A stretch of DNA of 64,000 nucleotides from Palsa-504 sp963753225 (GTDB taxonomy: Bacteria > Actinomycetota > Actinomycetes > Streptosporangiales > Streptosporangiaceae): NCBI GenBank assembly GCA_963753225.1, contig CAVWBQ010000018.1:1-64000 (forward strand), in the 5' to 3' direction. Below are positions 1 through 7,051 of the stretch, one piece after another (the first letter of the stretch is position 1; every line of letters starts with the position of its first letter). Below the pieces are notes generated by a model. The model worked only from the letters and a program-made list of their open reading frames with translations. It did no database searches and was not told where the DNA came from. A program made the position numbers and the translations under genes.

Positions 1-54
1 GACATGAGAGTCGCCGCATCCCTCGCCGTCGAGCCGTGACCATGTGCGGCTCCC

Positions 55-101
55 ATGATCGCGAAGACTTAAACCGCCAGGAGCAAGCCCTTCGCGATCA
101 T
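55..101. repeat. Dispersed palindrome, copy 1
   Basis: Perfect 12-bp inverted repeat, arms 55-66 (ATGATCGCGAAG) and 90-101, separated by 23 nt. It is the first of four intergenic hairpins in the window whose outer ends read (C)ATGATCG. Apart from this hairpin I see no credible gene or signal in 1-354. Confidence 0.6.
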
Positions 102-354
102 TAGGAGCGGGCGCCGAGACAGAGCCTCGGCAACGGGCGAGGCGTTTGGGGCTACAGTGGCCGGCCGAGCACCTGGGCAGCGCTTGACTCCGGCTACGTG
201 CGGCTCCCGGACATCGAGCACCCCGCAGCAATTCAATGAACGTGGCTCTCTACCGAGTAGAGGGGTCTTTGATAATCCCACAACCGTCCGGCCAGTTCAG
301 CGCGCGGTCTCGTGATCGAGGCCACGTATCCGCTCTGACCCGCCGGCCAGGACG

Positions 355-624
355 CTAACGGTAGATCTGCCGTCGATGGCCGGCGTCCACGACCAAGACC
401 ACCAGCCGGTCATCGTCGACCGTGTACAGGACCCGGTAGTCACCTGCGATCCTGATCCGCAGGATTCCGTGCATTCCTGTGAGCATCTTCGCGCCCGCGG
501 GCCTTGGATCGTCGCGTAGTGATTCCGTCGCGGCCTTGATGCGCTCGACTACGGGCCTGTCGAGCTTCCGCAGCGCCCGCAAGGCTCTCGGGGCGAACTC
601 CAGCGCGTACCGCCGGGACACCAC
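355..624 (-). CDS. RelE/ParE-family toxin
   Basis: 89-residue protein of normal length for the RelE/ParE superfamily of mRNA-cleaving or gyrase-targeting toxins. It has the family pattern: an N-terminal Y-A-L-E-F-A-P-R-A strand, a basic helix (RALRKLDRPVVERIK), the central G-x-x-R-I-R-x-G-D-Y-R-V-x-Y-T strand pair, and a C-terminal basic tail (GHRRQIYR) that carries the catalytic basic residues in RelE relatives. The start is GTG at 624, with a second GTG three bases later. The gene lies directly downstream of its antitoxin on the same strand and starts inside the antitoxin frame. RelE versus ParE cannot be decided from sequence; an RNase role is the more common one for this subtype. Confidence 0.9.
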   Translation of the reverse strand: MVSRRYALEFAPRALRALRKLDRPVVERIKAATESLRDDPRPAGAKMLTGMHGILRIRIAGDYRVLYTVDDDRLVVLVVDAGHRRQIYR

Positions 625-908
625 GTCCCGAGGCCGAGCTCCGCCCAGACCTGCTCAGCGGGTACCAGCTCCGCGCCCGCCTCGACCTCGGCCAGCGACT
701 CGCGCGCCGCCTGCGTGTCCGCGAAGTCCTCTAGCAGCTCGCGGAACTGCTGAGGAGTCAGGCCCTCCAGCTCGGCCGCCAGTTCGGCCGGGACGATCGC
801 GGCGAGCCGCTCGCCGTGCTCAGTGAGATAGACGACCTGACCGCGCGCAGCATCATGCGCCGCGTCGGTAACCTGGCCCGGTGCCTCTTCGAGAGGAATC
901 TCACTCAC
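549..908 (-). CDS. Phd/YefM-type antitoxin
   Basis: 119-residue protein whose first ~55 residues look like a Phd/YefM DNA-binding domain (V-V-Y-L-T-E-H-G-E-R-L-A-A-I-V-P), followed by an acidic toxin-binding segment (Glu/Ala-rich, residues 55-93). Such antitoxins neutralise the toxin and repress their own promoter. The start is GTG at 908. The last ~25 residues are basic and lie in the first 76 bp of the toxin gene, out of frame. A normal antitoxin would end near residue 93, so the tail is either a lost stop codon or a real overlap. The two genes should be co-transcribed. Confidence 0.82.
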   Translation of the reverse strand: MSEIPLEEAPGQVTDAAHDAARGQVVYLTEHGERLAAIVPAELAAELEGLTPQQFRELLEDFADTQAARESLAEVEAGAELVPAEQVWAELGLGTWCPGGTRWSSPREPCGRCGSSTGP

Positions 909-1149
909 GTCACCACTGTACGCCAGCGATCCTCACCCGACGGCGCACTGTCCGCACCCTGTGGGATGAAGGCCAGGTCGACTGCGCCCGCCGGACTGGC
1001 CTGCTGTTATGGGCAGATCCTTCCTAGAGCGGTGTTGTCCAAGTCCTACACCGGTCCGGGCAACCTGGGCCGGCTGAGGATCGAAGCGGCGTACTCAACT
1101 GTGATCCGCCGCCAGCGGTACCGCCGGGGGCCGGGTCGCGGCCGTTTTC

Positions 1150-1203
1150 CATGATCGTGAAGGATCTGGTACGGCTAGCAGTACCAGATCCTTCGGGATC
1201 ATG
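1150..1203. repeat. Dispersed palindrome, copy 2
   Basis: Long inverted repeat with 23-nt arms (1150-1172 and 1181-1203; 21 of 23 positions pair) and an 8-nt loop. It begins CATGATCGTG and ends GGATCATG, matching the ends of the other copies while the inner arm differs. It lies in a ~540-bp stretch (909-1450) where I see no gene. Confidence 0.65.
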
Positions 1204-1451
1204 ACGGTGCCTGCCCGGGGCGGGGCGGGTGAGGCTGCAGGGGCAGGCGGGGGCATCCGCGCACCCGCTCACCCCGCTTATGCGGCACCCTGCCCGGAAG
1301 ATCCGGCAGAGAGTCACATTCATCGGCTTTCTCATGACACCACAAACCCCATTTCAATCATGCGTACCTATTTCGCGGAGTGGCGTGTTTCTCCCGGGAA
1401 ATGTCGTAGCCCGGCGGTAGAATCGAATTCAGATCCTAGAGATGTTCCCGG

Positions 1452-1649
1452 AAGGAGCAGGACCGGCTGGGCGGGCCGAGCCTGCCGCTGGACATCGGGT
1501 ACGCCGAGTCGATCCCCGCGGGCATCCGCAACGCGGTGGTGCTGCGGGACCGCAAGTGCCGGTGGGCCGGCGGGTGCAACCAGCCCGCCTCCGCCTGCGA
1601 CGTCCACCACACCACGCACAAGGCCAACGGCGGCAAGACCAGCACTAAG
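1452..1649 (+). pseudogene. HNH endonuclease (DUF222/13E12-type), 5' fragment cut by an IS
   Basis: The frame from about 1452 reads a typical C-terminal part of actinobacterial DUF222-HNH proteins: D-R-L-G-G-P-S-L-P-L-D-I-G-Y, R-D-R-K-C-R-W, then C-D-V-H-H-T-T-H and G-G-K-T-S-T-K. An in-frame stop at 1437 and the absence of anything recognisable upstream show that the N-terminal part is gone. The frame is broken after codon AAG (1647-1649) by the IS1380-type element and resumes at 3364. Joining the two halves over the duplicated CTAAG restores the HNH motif in frame (T-K-D-C-V-L-L), so this was already a remnant when the IS arrived, or the 5' part was lost later. Confidence 0.8.
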
Positions 1650-3368
1650 CCTCGATCCACCGCCCGAATTCTGATGCTCGTCTTGCTGTTCCGGCCGACA
1701 GGTAAATGATCTTGATGAGTTTTCCGGCATGGCTTTCCCGCCGCTGACCTATTCTGCGGCTTGTCCGGGTTTTCCGCCGGGGGTGCTGGCTGGTGGCCGC
1801 TGGGGCCCTGGGTAGCGCGGTGACCGGGTCTGGGCGGGTCAGGCCGCGGCAGCGGGCGGGCCGCAGGCCGCTTCGAACAGGTTCATCCATCCGGTCTGGT
1901 GGTGCCAGCCTTCGGGCAGGTGCAGGGTGATGTGGCCACGGCCGCGGCGTGCGATGCGGGCGGCGACGGCGATCAGCTGGCTGCGGATGGTCGCGCCGCG
2001 GGCTTTCGCGAAGAAGGCGCCGGCCAGGCAGCCGGCGGCACGGGTCAGGTTATGGCAGATGGCGGCCAGGGCCAGCCACGCAGCGTTCGCCGGGAAATGC
2101 CCCGAGGGCAGATGAGCAAGGGGGCCGCTGGCCAGGTCGGCGAACACCTGCTCGACGATGGCGTGGTCGCGGTGGTGCGCTTCGGCCTGGATCATCTCGA
2201 AGGGCGAGTCGGTGAACAGGGCGTGGTACCGCCAGATCGTGAACAGCTCGTCCTGGCCTGCGGCGGCTTTGCGGTTGAGGTCCTTGACCCGGCGGACGAT
2301 CAGCCGGGCGGTGATCGCCTTGCCTTTCTTCGACGCGAACGCCGTATAGGGCACCTCGGCGACCTGCGCGTCGGAGATCAGCCGCTGCTGATCCTCATCC
2401 CAGACCGCCCGCGGGTAGGTTATAGGCGTCCAGGCGTCCTGGGGGATGGCGGCGATCGCGGCGCGGATCTTGGGGTCCATCCGGACGGTGACCGAGAAGC
2501 ACGCCCCGCCGCGGCGGATCGCGCCCAGCACCGCGGCGGAGTAGTACGCCGAATCCATCCGGAACACGATCTGGCCGGTGCATCCGGCCTGGCGGGCCGC
2601 GCTGATCGCCTCTGCGGCCAGCGACGCCGCGCCGCGGGCGGAGTTCGCGGTGCCGCCGCGCAGCCGGGTGGCCGCGATCACCGGCGCGGCCAGCGGCGTG
2701 GACACGACCGCTGCCAGCGCGTTCAGCCCGCGGACCGTCAGGCTCTTGCCCTGGATCTTCGTGTGCCCGAACCCGGCGCCGTTCTTGGCGTGCCCGTACA
2801 CCCGTTTCTGCATCGAGTCCATGTCGATGAACGCCAGCACATCCGCGCCGGGCAGCAGCGGCGCAGCGGCCGCCAGCCGCGTCAGCAGCTGGCGGGCCAC
2901 GGCGTCCAGCTGGCGCACGTTGCCCCAGGTGAATGAGCGCAGGAACGACCCCAGCGTAGATGGCGCCCGGATGCCGCCGAACATTTCCGTCATGGCGCCG
3001 TGCCGCAGCACGTCCATATCGTCGATGCTGTCCGCCCCGGCGGCCATGCCCGCGACCAGGCAGGGGACCTTCAGGGCCGGGTTCACCCCGGCCGGGCTGG
3101 TGATCGTGACGTGCTCGCCGGCCAGGTCCGCCAGGCCGCAGCGCTGTGCCAGGGCCATGACCGGGATCAGGCCGGCCCGCGACACGAGATTCGGGTCATC
3201 AAACGATGCGTGCGTCCTGGCGGGATCATGCGACAATCGCACTTGCGAGGTGTCCTCTCGATCGGGATCATGGCAGCTTCAGTAACTCCCATTATCCCAG
3301 CTCAGAGGGCACCTTTCGCGTCGGCGCGCCTAGACGAATCCCTATTTACACGGTGGATCGAGGCTAAG
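1645..3368. mobile_element. IS1380-type insertion sequence with 5-bp target duplication
   Basis: A complete element at 1650-3363 (1714 bp). Its ends are perfect 13-bp inverted repeats, CCTCGATCCACCG at 1650-1662 and its complement at 3351-3363. It is flanked by the direct repeat CTAAG (1645-1649 and 3364-3368), as expected for a 4-5 bp target duplication in the IS1380 family. It carries one intact transposase on the minus strand. Intact ends, target duplication and open transposase suggest recent insertion and possible mobility. Confidence 0.93.
1839..3242 (-). CDS. IS1380-family DDE transposase
   Basis: 467 residues, the normal length for IS1380 transposases. The N-terminal part carries the helix G-L-A-D-L-A-G-E-H and the D-S-I-D-D-M-D-V-L-R-H-G segment typical of the family. 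Acidic catalytic candidates include the F-I-D-M-D-S strand (central) and the R-M-D-S-A-Y-Y block, followed by the C-terminal H-R-D-H-A-I-V-E-Q-V-F-A-D-L region. It starts at GTG 3242, inside the element and well clear of the right inverted repeat. The coding frame is uninterrupted, so the enzyme is probably functional. Confidence 0.95.
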   Translation of the reverse strand: MRLSHDPARTHASFDDPNLVSRAGLIPVMALAQRCGLADLAGEHVTITSPAGVNPALKVPCLVAGMAAGADSIDDMDVLRHGAMTEMFGGIRAPSTLGSFLRSFTWGNVRQLDAVARQLLTRLAAAAPLLPGADVLAFIDMDSMQKRVYGHAKNGAGFGHTKIQGKSLTVRGLNALAAVVSTPLAAPVIAATRLRGGTANSARGAASLAAEAISAARQAGCTGQIVFRMDSAYYSAAVLGAIRRGGACFSVTVRMDPKIRAAIAAIPQDAWTPITYPRAVWDEDQQRLISDAQVAEVPYTAFASKKGKAITARLIVRRVKDLNRKAAAGQDELFTIWRYHALFTDSPFEMIQAEAHHRDHAIVEQVFADLASGPLAHLPSGHFPANAAWLALAAICHNLTRAAGCLAGAFFAKARGATIRSQLIAVAARIARRGRGHITLHLPEGWHHQTGWMNLFEAACGPPAAAA

Positions 3369-3521
3369 GACTGCGTCTTGCTGTGCTTTTTCCACCACCA
3401 GATCGTCATCCACCAGCAGGGCTGGACCCTCGTCCTGAACCCCGACGGGACGACGACCGCCTGGAACAAGGACAAGACCAAAGTACTGCACAGCCACGGA
3501 CCGCCCGCCCGGGCCGGGTAA
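3364..3521 (+). pseudogene. HNH endonuclease, 3' fragment beyond the IS
   Basis: Continues the frame interrupted at 1649: K-D-C-V-L-L-C-F-F-H-H-Q-I-V-I-H, then G-W-T-L-V-L-N-P-D-G-T-T-T-A-W-N-K-D, ending H-S-H-G-P-P-A-R-A-G and a stop at 3519-3521. The second His pair (F-F-H-H) completes the HNH fold begun by H-H-T-T-H in the 5' half. A shorter remnant with the same tail is found at 18700-18762. The next 400 bp (3522-3924) contain no gene I can defend. Confidence 0.8.
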
Positions 3522-3924
3522 CTGCCCCGGCACGCCCCATGGGCCATCGGCACCATCACTGCCCGCCGGTTCCGGCGACCCCACGATCGCAGTACCCGAT
3601 GATCACCGCGCCCGCAAGCCCGGGCCACGGTGTCGTACGGACTGCGCCTTGGGACATCCTGTCTGGCCCGGCGCCCGCGCGGGATCCGACCAATACCAAT
3701 AGAGGGGCCTTGTCCCAATCCCATATCAGTACATGCGGAGGGCGGCGGCGCCATCGCCGGCGTGCTGTCCGGGCGGCTGGTGCCCAGCGGCCGGCGGAGC
3801 CTCGGACCAGCTGCCCCTGCAGGGCTCGTTCGTGCTGGGCGGACCCGAGCGCGCGGTCGGCCCCGGCCGGGTGCTCGACACCCCGGCCCAGGTCCTGCCC
3901 AATGATTGAGCGCAGTAACGGAGC

Positions 3925-4968
3925 TCAGTAGCGCATGCCCAGGGCGGCCTGCACCTCGGCCAGGGTGGCCGCGGCGATCTCGTTGGCCCGCTCGTTCCCG
4001 TCCCGCAGCACCTGGCGCACGTAGCCGAGGTCCCGCGCGTACTCGGCGCGGCGCGCCCTGACCGGGGCCAGCAGGTCGTTGACGGCGGTAGTGACCACGC
4101 TCTTCAGCGCCGCCGCCCCGCCGTCGCCGATGCCGTCCGCGACCTGGAGCGGGTCGCGGCCCAGGCACAGCGCCGCCAGCAGGACCAGGCTGGAGACAGC
4201 AGGCCTCCGCTCCGGGTCGTAGCTGATGAACCGCTCGGAATCGGTCTTCGCCACCCGGATGAGCCGGGCGGTCTCGTCCGCGGTAGCCGACAGCGGGATG
4301 GTGTTGCCGCGGCTCTTGCTCATCTTGGTGCCGTCGGTGCCGAGCAGCAGCGGCGCGGCCGACAGCAGCGCGTCGGGCACCGGAAACACCGGCAGGCCGA
4401 ACCGCTCGTTGAACCGGCGCGCGATCAGCCGGGCGATCTCCAGGTGCGGCAGCTGGTCCTGGCCCACCGGTACCAGGTTCGCCTTGCAGAACAAGATGTC
4501 CGCCGCCTGGTGCACCGGGTAGGTGAGCATCAGGCCGCTGACCGACGCCTGCCTGGAGTGTGCTATCTCATCCTTGACCGTCGGGTTGCGGTTCAGCTCG
4601 GGCACCGAGACCAGGCTGAGGAACGGCAGCAGCAGCTGGTTGAGCGCGGGCACCGCGCTGTGCGCGAAGATCATCGTCCTGGCCGGGTCGAGCCCGATGG
4701 CCAGGTAGTCGAGCAGCATCCCGGTCACGTACTCGTCCAGCCGTTCGGCCGTATCCCGGTCGGTCAGCACCTGGTAGTCGGCGATCAGCACGATGATCTC
4801 GGCGCCGAGGTCCTGGAGCCTGACCCGGTTCCGCAGTGTGCCGAAGTAATGGCCCAGGTGCAGCCGCCCGGTCGGCCGGTCGCCGGTCAGGATGCGGAAC
4901 ACCGCCGCGTCCCGGTCGATCAGTTCCTCGAGTTCGGCCGAACGCCGGTGCTCGATGGTCACGCTCAT
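3925..4968 (-). CDS. trpS: Tryptophanyl-tRNA synthetase
   Basis: 347-residue class I aminoacyl-tRNA synthetase that charges tRNA-Trp with tryptophan in the cytosol. The HIGH signature is H-L-G-H at residues 37-40 and the KMSKS loop is exact at 215-219; the motif V-G-Q-D-Q-L-P-H-L-E (about 168-177) is also typical of bacterial TrpRS. Length is normal. The ATG start at 4968 is preceded by a GGGAGGA ribosome site (plus-strand tcctccc, 4977-4983). Upstream lies a leader peptide with two adjacent Trp codons and an intrinsic terminator, so expression should rise when Trp-tRNA is scarce. In Streptomyces coelicolor an auxiliary, indolmycin-resistant TrpRS is controlled this way; whether this is that paralogue or the housekeeping enzyme cannot be told here. 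Confidence 0.97.
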   Translation of the reverse strand: MSVTIEHRRSAELEELIDRDAAVFRILTGDRPTGRLHLGHYFGTLRNRVRLQDLGAEIIVLIADYQVLTDRDTAERLDEYVTGMLLDYLAIGLDPARTMIFAHSAVPALNQLLLPFLSLVSVPELNRNPTVKDEIAHSRQASVSGLMLTYPVHQAADILFCKANLVPVGQDQLPHLEIARLIARRFNERFGLPVFPVPDALLSAAPLLLGTDGTKMSKSRGNTIPLSATADETARLIRVAKTDSERFISYDPERRPAVSSLVLLAALCLGRDPLQVADGIGDGGAAALKSVVTTAVNDLLAPVRARRAEYARDLGYVRQVLRDGNERANEIAAATLAEVQAALGMRY

Positions 4969-4978
4969 GATTATCGTC

Positions 4979-5000
4979 CTCCCGTCGGTCCGGATGGGAG
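4979..5000 (-). promoter_or_regulatory. Hairpin covering the trpS ribosome site
   Basis: On the transcript strand CTCCC (5000-4996) can pair with GGGAG (4983-4979), which is the core of the trpS Shine-Dalgarno sequence; the loop is 12 nt. The segment 4988-4997 is also perfectly complementary over 10 nt to the loop and arm of the upstream terminator (5017-5026), so the two structures compete. A second, translational layer of control is possible but inferred only. Confidence 0.4.
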
Positions 5001-5004
5001 CACG

Positions 5005-5030
5005 AAAAAAGGCCGTCCATCCGGACGGCC
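5005..5030 (-). terminator. Intrinsic terminator of the trpS attenuator
   Basis: Read on the minus strand: an 8-bp perfect stem GGCCGTCC / GGACGGCC (5030-5011) with a GGAT loop, followed at once by six T residues (5010-5005). It sits between the Trp leader peptide and trpS, the classical position of an attenuator. A competing pairing between GGCCCTC at the end of the leader ORF (5065-5059) and GAGGCC at the foot of the stem (5032-5027) could act as antiterminator; this part is tentative. Confidence 0.88.
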
Positions 5031-5055
5031 TCCGTCAACGCAGGATGTAACCGCC

Positions 5056-5091
5056 CTAGAGGGCCAGCCACCACTGCGTCACACGATTCAT
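5056..5091 (-). CDS. Tryptophan leader peptide of trpS
   Basis: An 11-codon frame, M-N-R-V-T-Q-W-W-L-A-L, with two consecutive TGG codons (5068-5073) and a TAG stop at 5056-5058, located 26 nt before the foot of the attenuator stem. Ribosomes stalling at the Trp codons when charged tRNA-Trp is low would prevent terminator formation. The frame is the same as that of the upstream MFS gene, and both use the same stop codon. I see no strong Shine-Dalgarno sequence before the ATG, but GATAAT on the transcript strand (5124-5119) could be a -10 giving a short leader. Confidence 0.85.
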   Translation of the reverse strand: MNRVTQWWLAL

Positions 5092-6405
5092 GAGCCCACT
5101 GTAGCAAAAATCAAAGACATTATCCCGAACGGACCGGTCTGTCTGCTCCCGCGCCCGTGCCTGCCGTGCCGGGCAGCGCGGTGTTCGGCCGGCCGCCAGG
5201 TAGGCCGCCGCGGCGCACACCTCGGTGCCTGCCGCGATCAGCAGGCAGCCGGTTACCGACCAGCCGGCCAGCGGCCCCGCGAGCGCTGTGCCGGCCGCCA
5301 GTCCGGCGATCTTCAGGCTGGCCGCCGTGGTGTACACCTGACCGCGCATGTGCGCCGGGGCTTCCCGGTGCCGCACCGCGAGCAGAGCGGTAAGCTGCGG
5401 GCCCTCGCCTGCCCCGCCCAGCGCGACCGCGGCCAGCGTGAGCCAGCCCGGCGCTAGCGCCGCGGCGGCCATGCTCGCCCCGATCACCAGCGTGCTGGCG
5501 AGCACCCAGGTGTCCGGGCGGCCACGGCGCAGCTGGCCCGAGCGCCTCCGGCACGGCCGGCTGGCCAGGATCGCGTTGGCGGTCAGCGAGGTGACCGCGA
5601 TCGCGCTGATCAGCAGCGCGCCGCGGGCCGCGCCGCCGAGCCGCTGTGCGCCGAGCACCGGGCAGCAGACCAGGAGCATGCCGATCCCGGCGTAGGACAC
5701 CACCGAGGTCACGGTGGCCCGCAGCAGCGGGCGCCGGGCGACGATCGCGGCGAATCCCTCGGCCATCTGCCGTCGCAGTGTGATCGAGTACTGGGTGATC
5801 GGACCCTGACCTGTCCCGATGGCGGCGGCCGGCCGGTACCGGGACAGCGAGCAGGCCGACGGCACCGCCAGCGCGACCAGGCCGGCGGCGGTCAGCACCG
5901 CCGCCCAGGCGCCGATCCCGGCCGCCATCCCCGCCGCGAGGGCCGGGCCCGCCAGGCTGGCCACGCTGAAGGTGAGCGCGTCGAGGGCCGAGCCGCGCTC
6001 CAGTTCGGGCCCGGTCACGACACGGGGGAGCTGCGCGGTCCAGCCGCCGGCCACCGCCGGGTTGAACAGCCCGGCCATTGCCGCGATCGCCGCCAGGGCC
6101 GGGATCGGCAGCCGGCCCACGCCGGCCTGGACGGCCACGAGGCCGAGCGCGTAGGCGGCCAGCGTCCCCGCCAGCAGCCGGTCGGGCCGGCGGCTGCGGT
6201 CGAGCAGCGCGCCGAACAGCGGCCCGCCCGCGGCGCCCGCGATGGTCAGGCTGGCCAGCAACGCGGAGCCGGTCTGCGGCCGCCCGGTCACGGCGAAGCC
6301 GAGCAGCAGCAGCGCCGGTCCCGACATCTCGTCGCCGGCCCGGGCGCCCGCCGCCCCCGCCAGGTACCGGCTCAGCCCGCGCCTGTCCGTGTAACGGGAA
6401 GTCAC
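5056..6405 (-). CDS. MFS transporter
   Basis: 449-residue polytopic membrane protein of the major facilitator superfamily with about 10-12 hydrophobic spans. The cytoplasmic loop between spans 2 and 3 is F-G-A-L-L-D-R-S-R-R-P-D-R, as in MFS drug/metabolite exporters. The start is GTG at 6405, 23 nt from the GTG of a divergent CGNR-type gene with an inverted repeat between. The C-terminus is odd: after the last span and a basic tail it runs on through V-F-D-F-C-Y-S-G-L and ends with the 11 residues that also form the trpS leader peptide. Either the natural stop was lost or the attenuator evolved inside the 3' end. Substrate unknown; given the neighbour, a tryptophan-like compound or an antibiotic is a guess only. 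Confidence 0.85.
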   Translation of the reverse strand: MTSRYTDRRGLSRYLAGAAGARAGDEMSGPALLLLGFAVTGRPQTGSALLASLTIAGAAGGPLFGALLDRSRRPDRLLAGTLAAYALGLVAVQAGVGRLPIPALAAIAAMAGLFNPAVAGGWTAQLPRVVTGPELERGSALDALTFSVASLAGPALAAGMAAGIGAWAAVLTAAGLVALAVPSACSLSRYRPAAAIGTGQGPITQYSITLRRQMAEGFAAIVARRPLLRATVTSVVSYAGIGMLLVCCPVLGAQRLGGAARGALLISAIAVTSLTANAILASRPCRRRSGQLRRGRPDTWVLASTLVIGASMAAAALAPGWLTLAAVALGGAGEGPQLTALLAVRHREAPAHMRGQVYTTAASLKIAGLAAGTALAGPLAGWSVTGCLLIAAGTEVCAAAAYLAAGRTPRCPARQARAREQTDRSVRDNVFDFCYSGLMNRVTQWWLAL

Positions 6406-6421
6406 AAAAACACGTTACACT
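6389..6421. promoter_or_regulatory. Divergent promoter/operator between MFS and CGNR genes
   Basis: Inverted repeat GTGTAACG (6389-6396) / CGTTACAC (6413-6420) with a 16-nt spacer, sitting across the start of the minus-strand MFS gene. TACACT at 6416-6421 is a good -10 element placed so that transcription would begin at or next to the GTG at 6429, implying a leaderless mRNA for the plus-strand gene. The layout suggests that one regulator, possibly the CGNR protein, controls both genes. Confidence 0.55.
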
Positions 6422-6428
6422 ATCTCCT

Positions 6429-7022
6429 GTGGCCAGCCAGAAGCCCCTGCTCGGCAGCAGCGTGCATGACGCGGCGCAGCGCGCCGCGGACCTCATCGAC
6501 GTCCTGGTGCCCAGGCCTGGCCGCCGGGACGAGGCGGCCGCGGCCCGCCCCCCGCACGAGCGGGCCCGGCTGACCGCCGTGCTGCGAGACCACGGAGAGA
6601 CCGGGCCCATCGAGGTCTCCGACGCCGACCTGGCCGGGCTGCGCCGGGCCGCTCTCGACCTGCGCCAGATCTTCGCGGCCAGCGACGTGACCGCTGCCGC
6701 GGAGCGGATCAACCACCTGCTCGCGGGGCACGCGCACCCGCCCCGGCTGACCAGCCACGGAGGCGAATCCGGCTGGCACCTGCACGTGGACGGCGACGAT
6801 GACGCGCCCTGGGCCGACTGGTTCCTGACCTCCTCCTGTCTGGCGCTGGCCGTACTGCTGGCCGAGCGCCAGGCGCCCCCGGCCGGGCTGTGCGCCGCGC
6901 AGTCCTGCGGCAGGCCGTTTGTGAACGTGGGCCGGGGCGCCGCCCGCCGGTACTGCTCGCACCTCTGCGGTACCCGCGAGCGGGTGGCCAGGCACCGGGC
7001 TATCCAAGCAGGGGGCGAGTGA
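6429..7022 (+). CDS. CGNR zinc-finger / ABATE-domain protein, likely regulator
   Basis: 197 residues. The N-terminal two-thirds resembles the ABATE domain (putative stress-induced regulator family): residues 65-100 are helical (L-A-G-L-R-R-A-A-L-D-L-R-Q-I-F) and are followed by a beta-rich W-H-L-H-V segment. The C-terminus has a four-Cys CGNR-type zinc finger: Cys155 and Cys160, then Cys176 and Cys180 (R-Y-C-S-H-L-C-G-T-R-E-R-V). The start chosen is GTG 6429, seven bases after a -10-like TACACT; upstream codons in frame run into the divergent gene. The family is thought to bind DNA, and its divergent position suggests control of the MFS gene. Confidence 0.85.
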   Translation: MASQKPLLGSSVHDAAQRAADLIDVLVPRPGRRDEAAAARPPHERARLTAVLRDHGETGPIEVSDADLAGLRRAALDLRQIFAASDVTAAAERINHLLAGHAHPPRLTSHGGESGWHLHVDGDDDAPWADWFLTSSCLALAVLLAERQAPPAGLCAAQSCGRPFVNVGRGAARRYCSHLCGTRERVARHRAIQAGGE

Positions 7023-7051
7023 AACGGCGGCGCCGTGAAAGGCTTAACGGC

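Noticed and set aside
3700..3909. Possible broken gene before trpS (a frame ending L-P-L-Q-G-S-F-V-L-G-G-P-E-R)
   Set aside because: The stretch looks protein-like in one frame but has no start, no family resemblance and changes frame at once upstream; too little to call.
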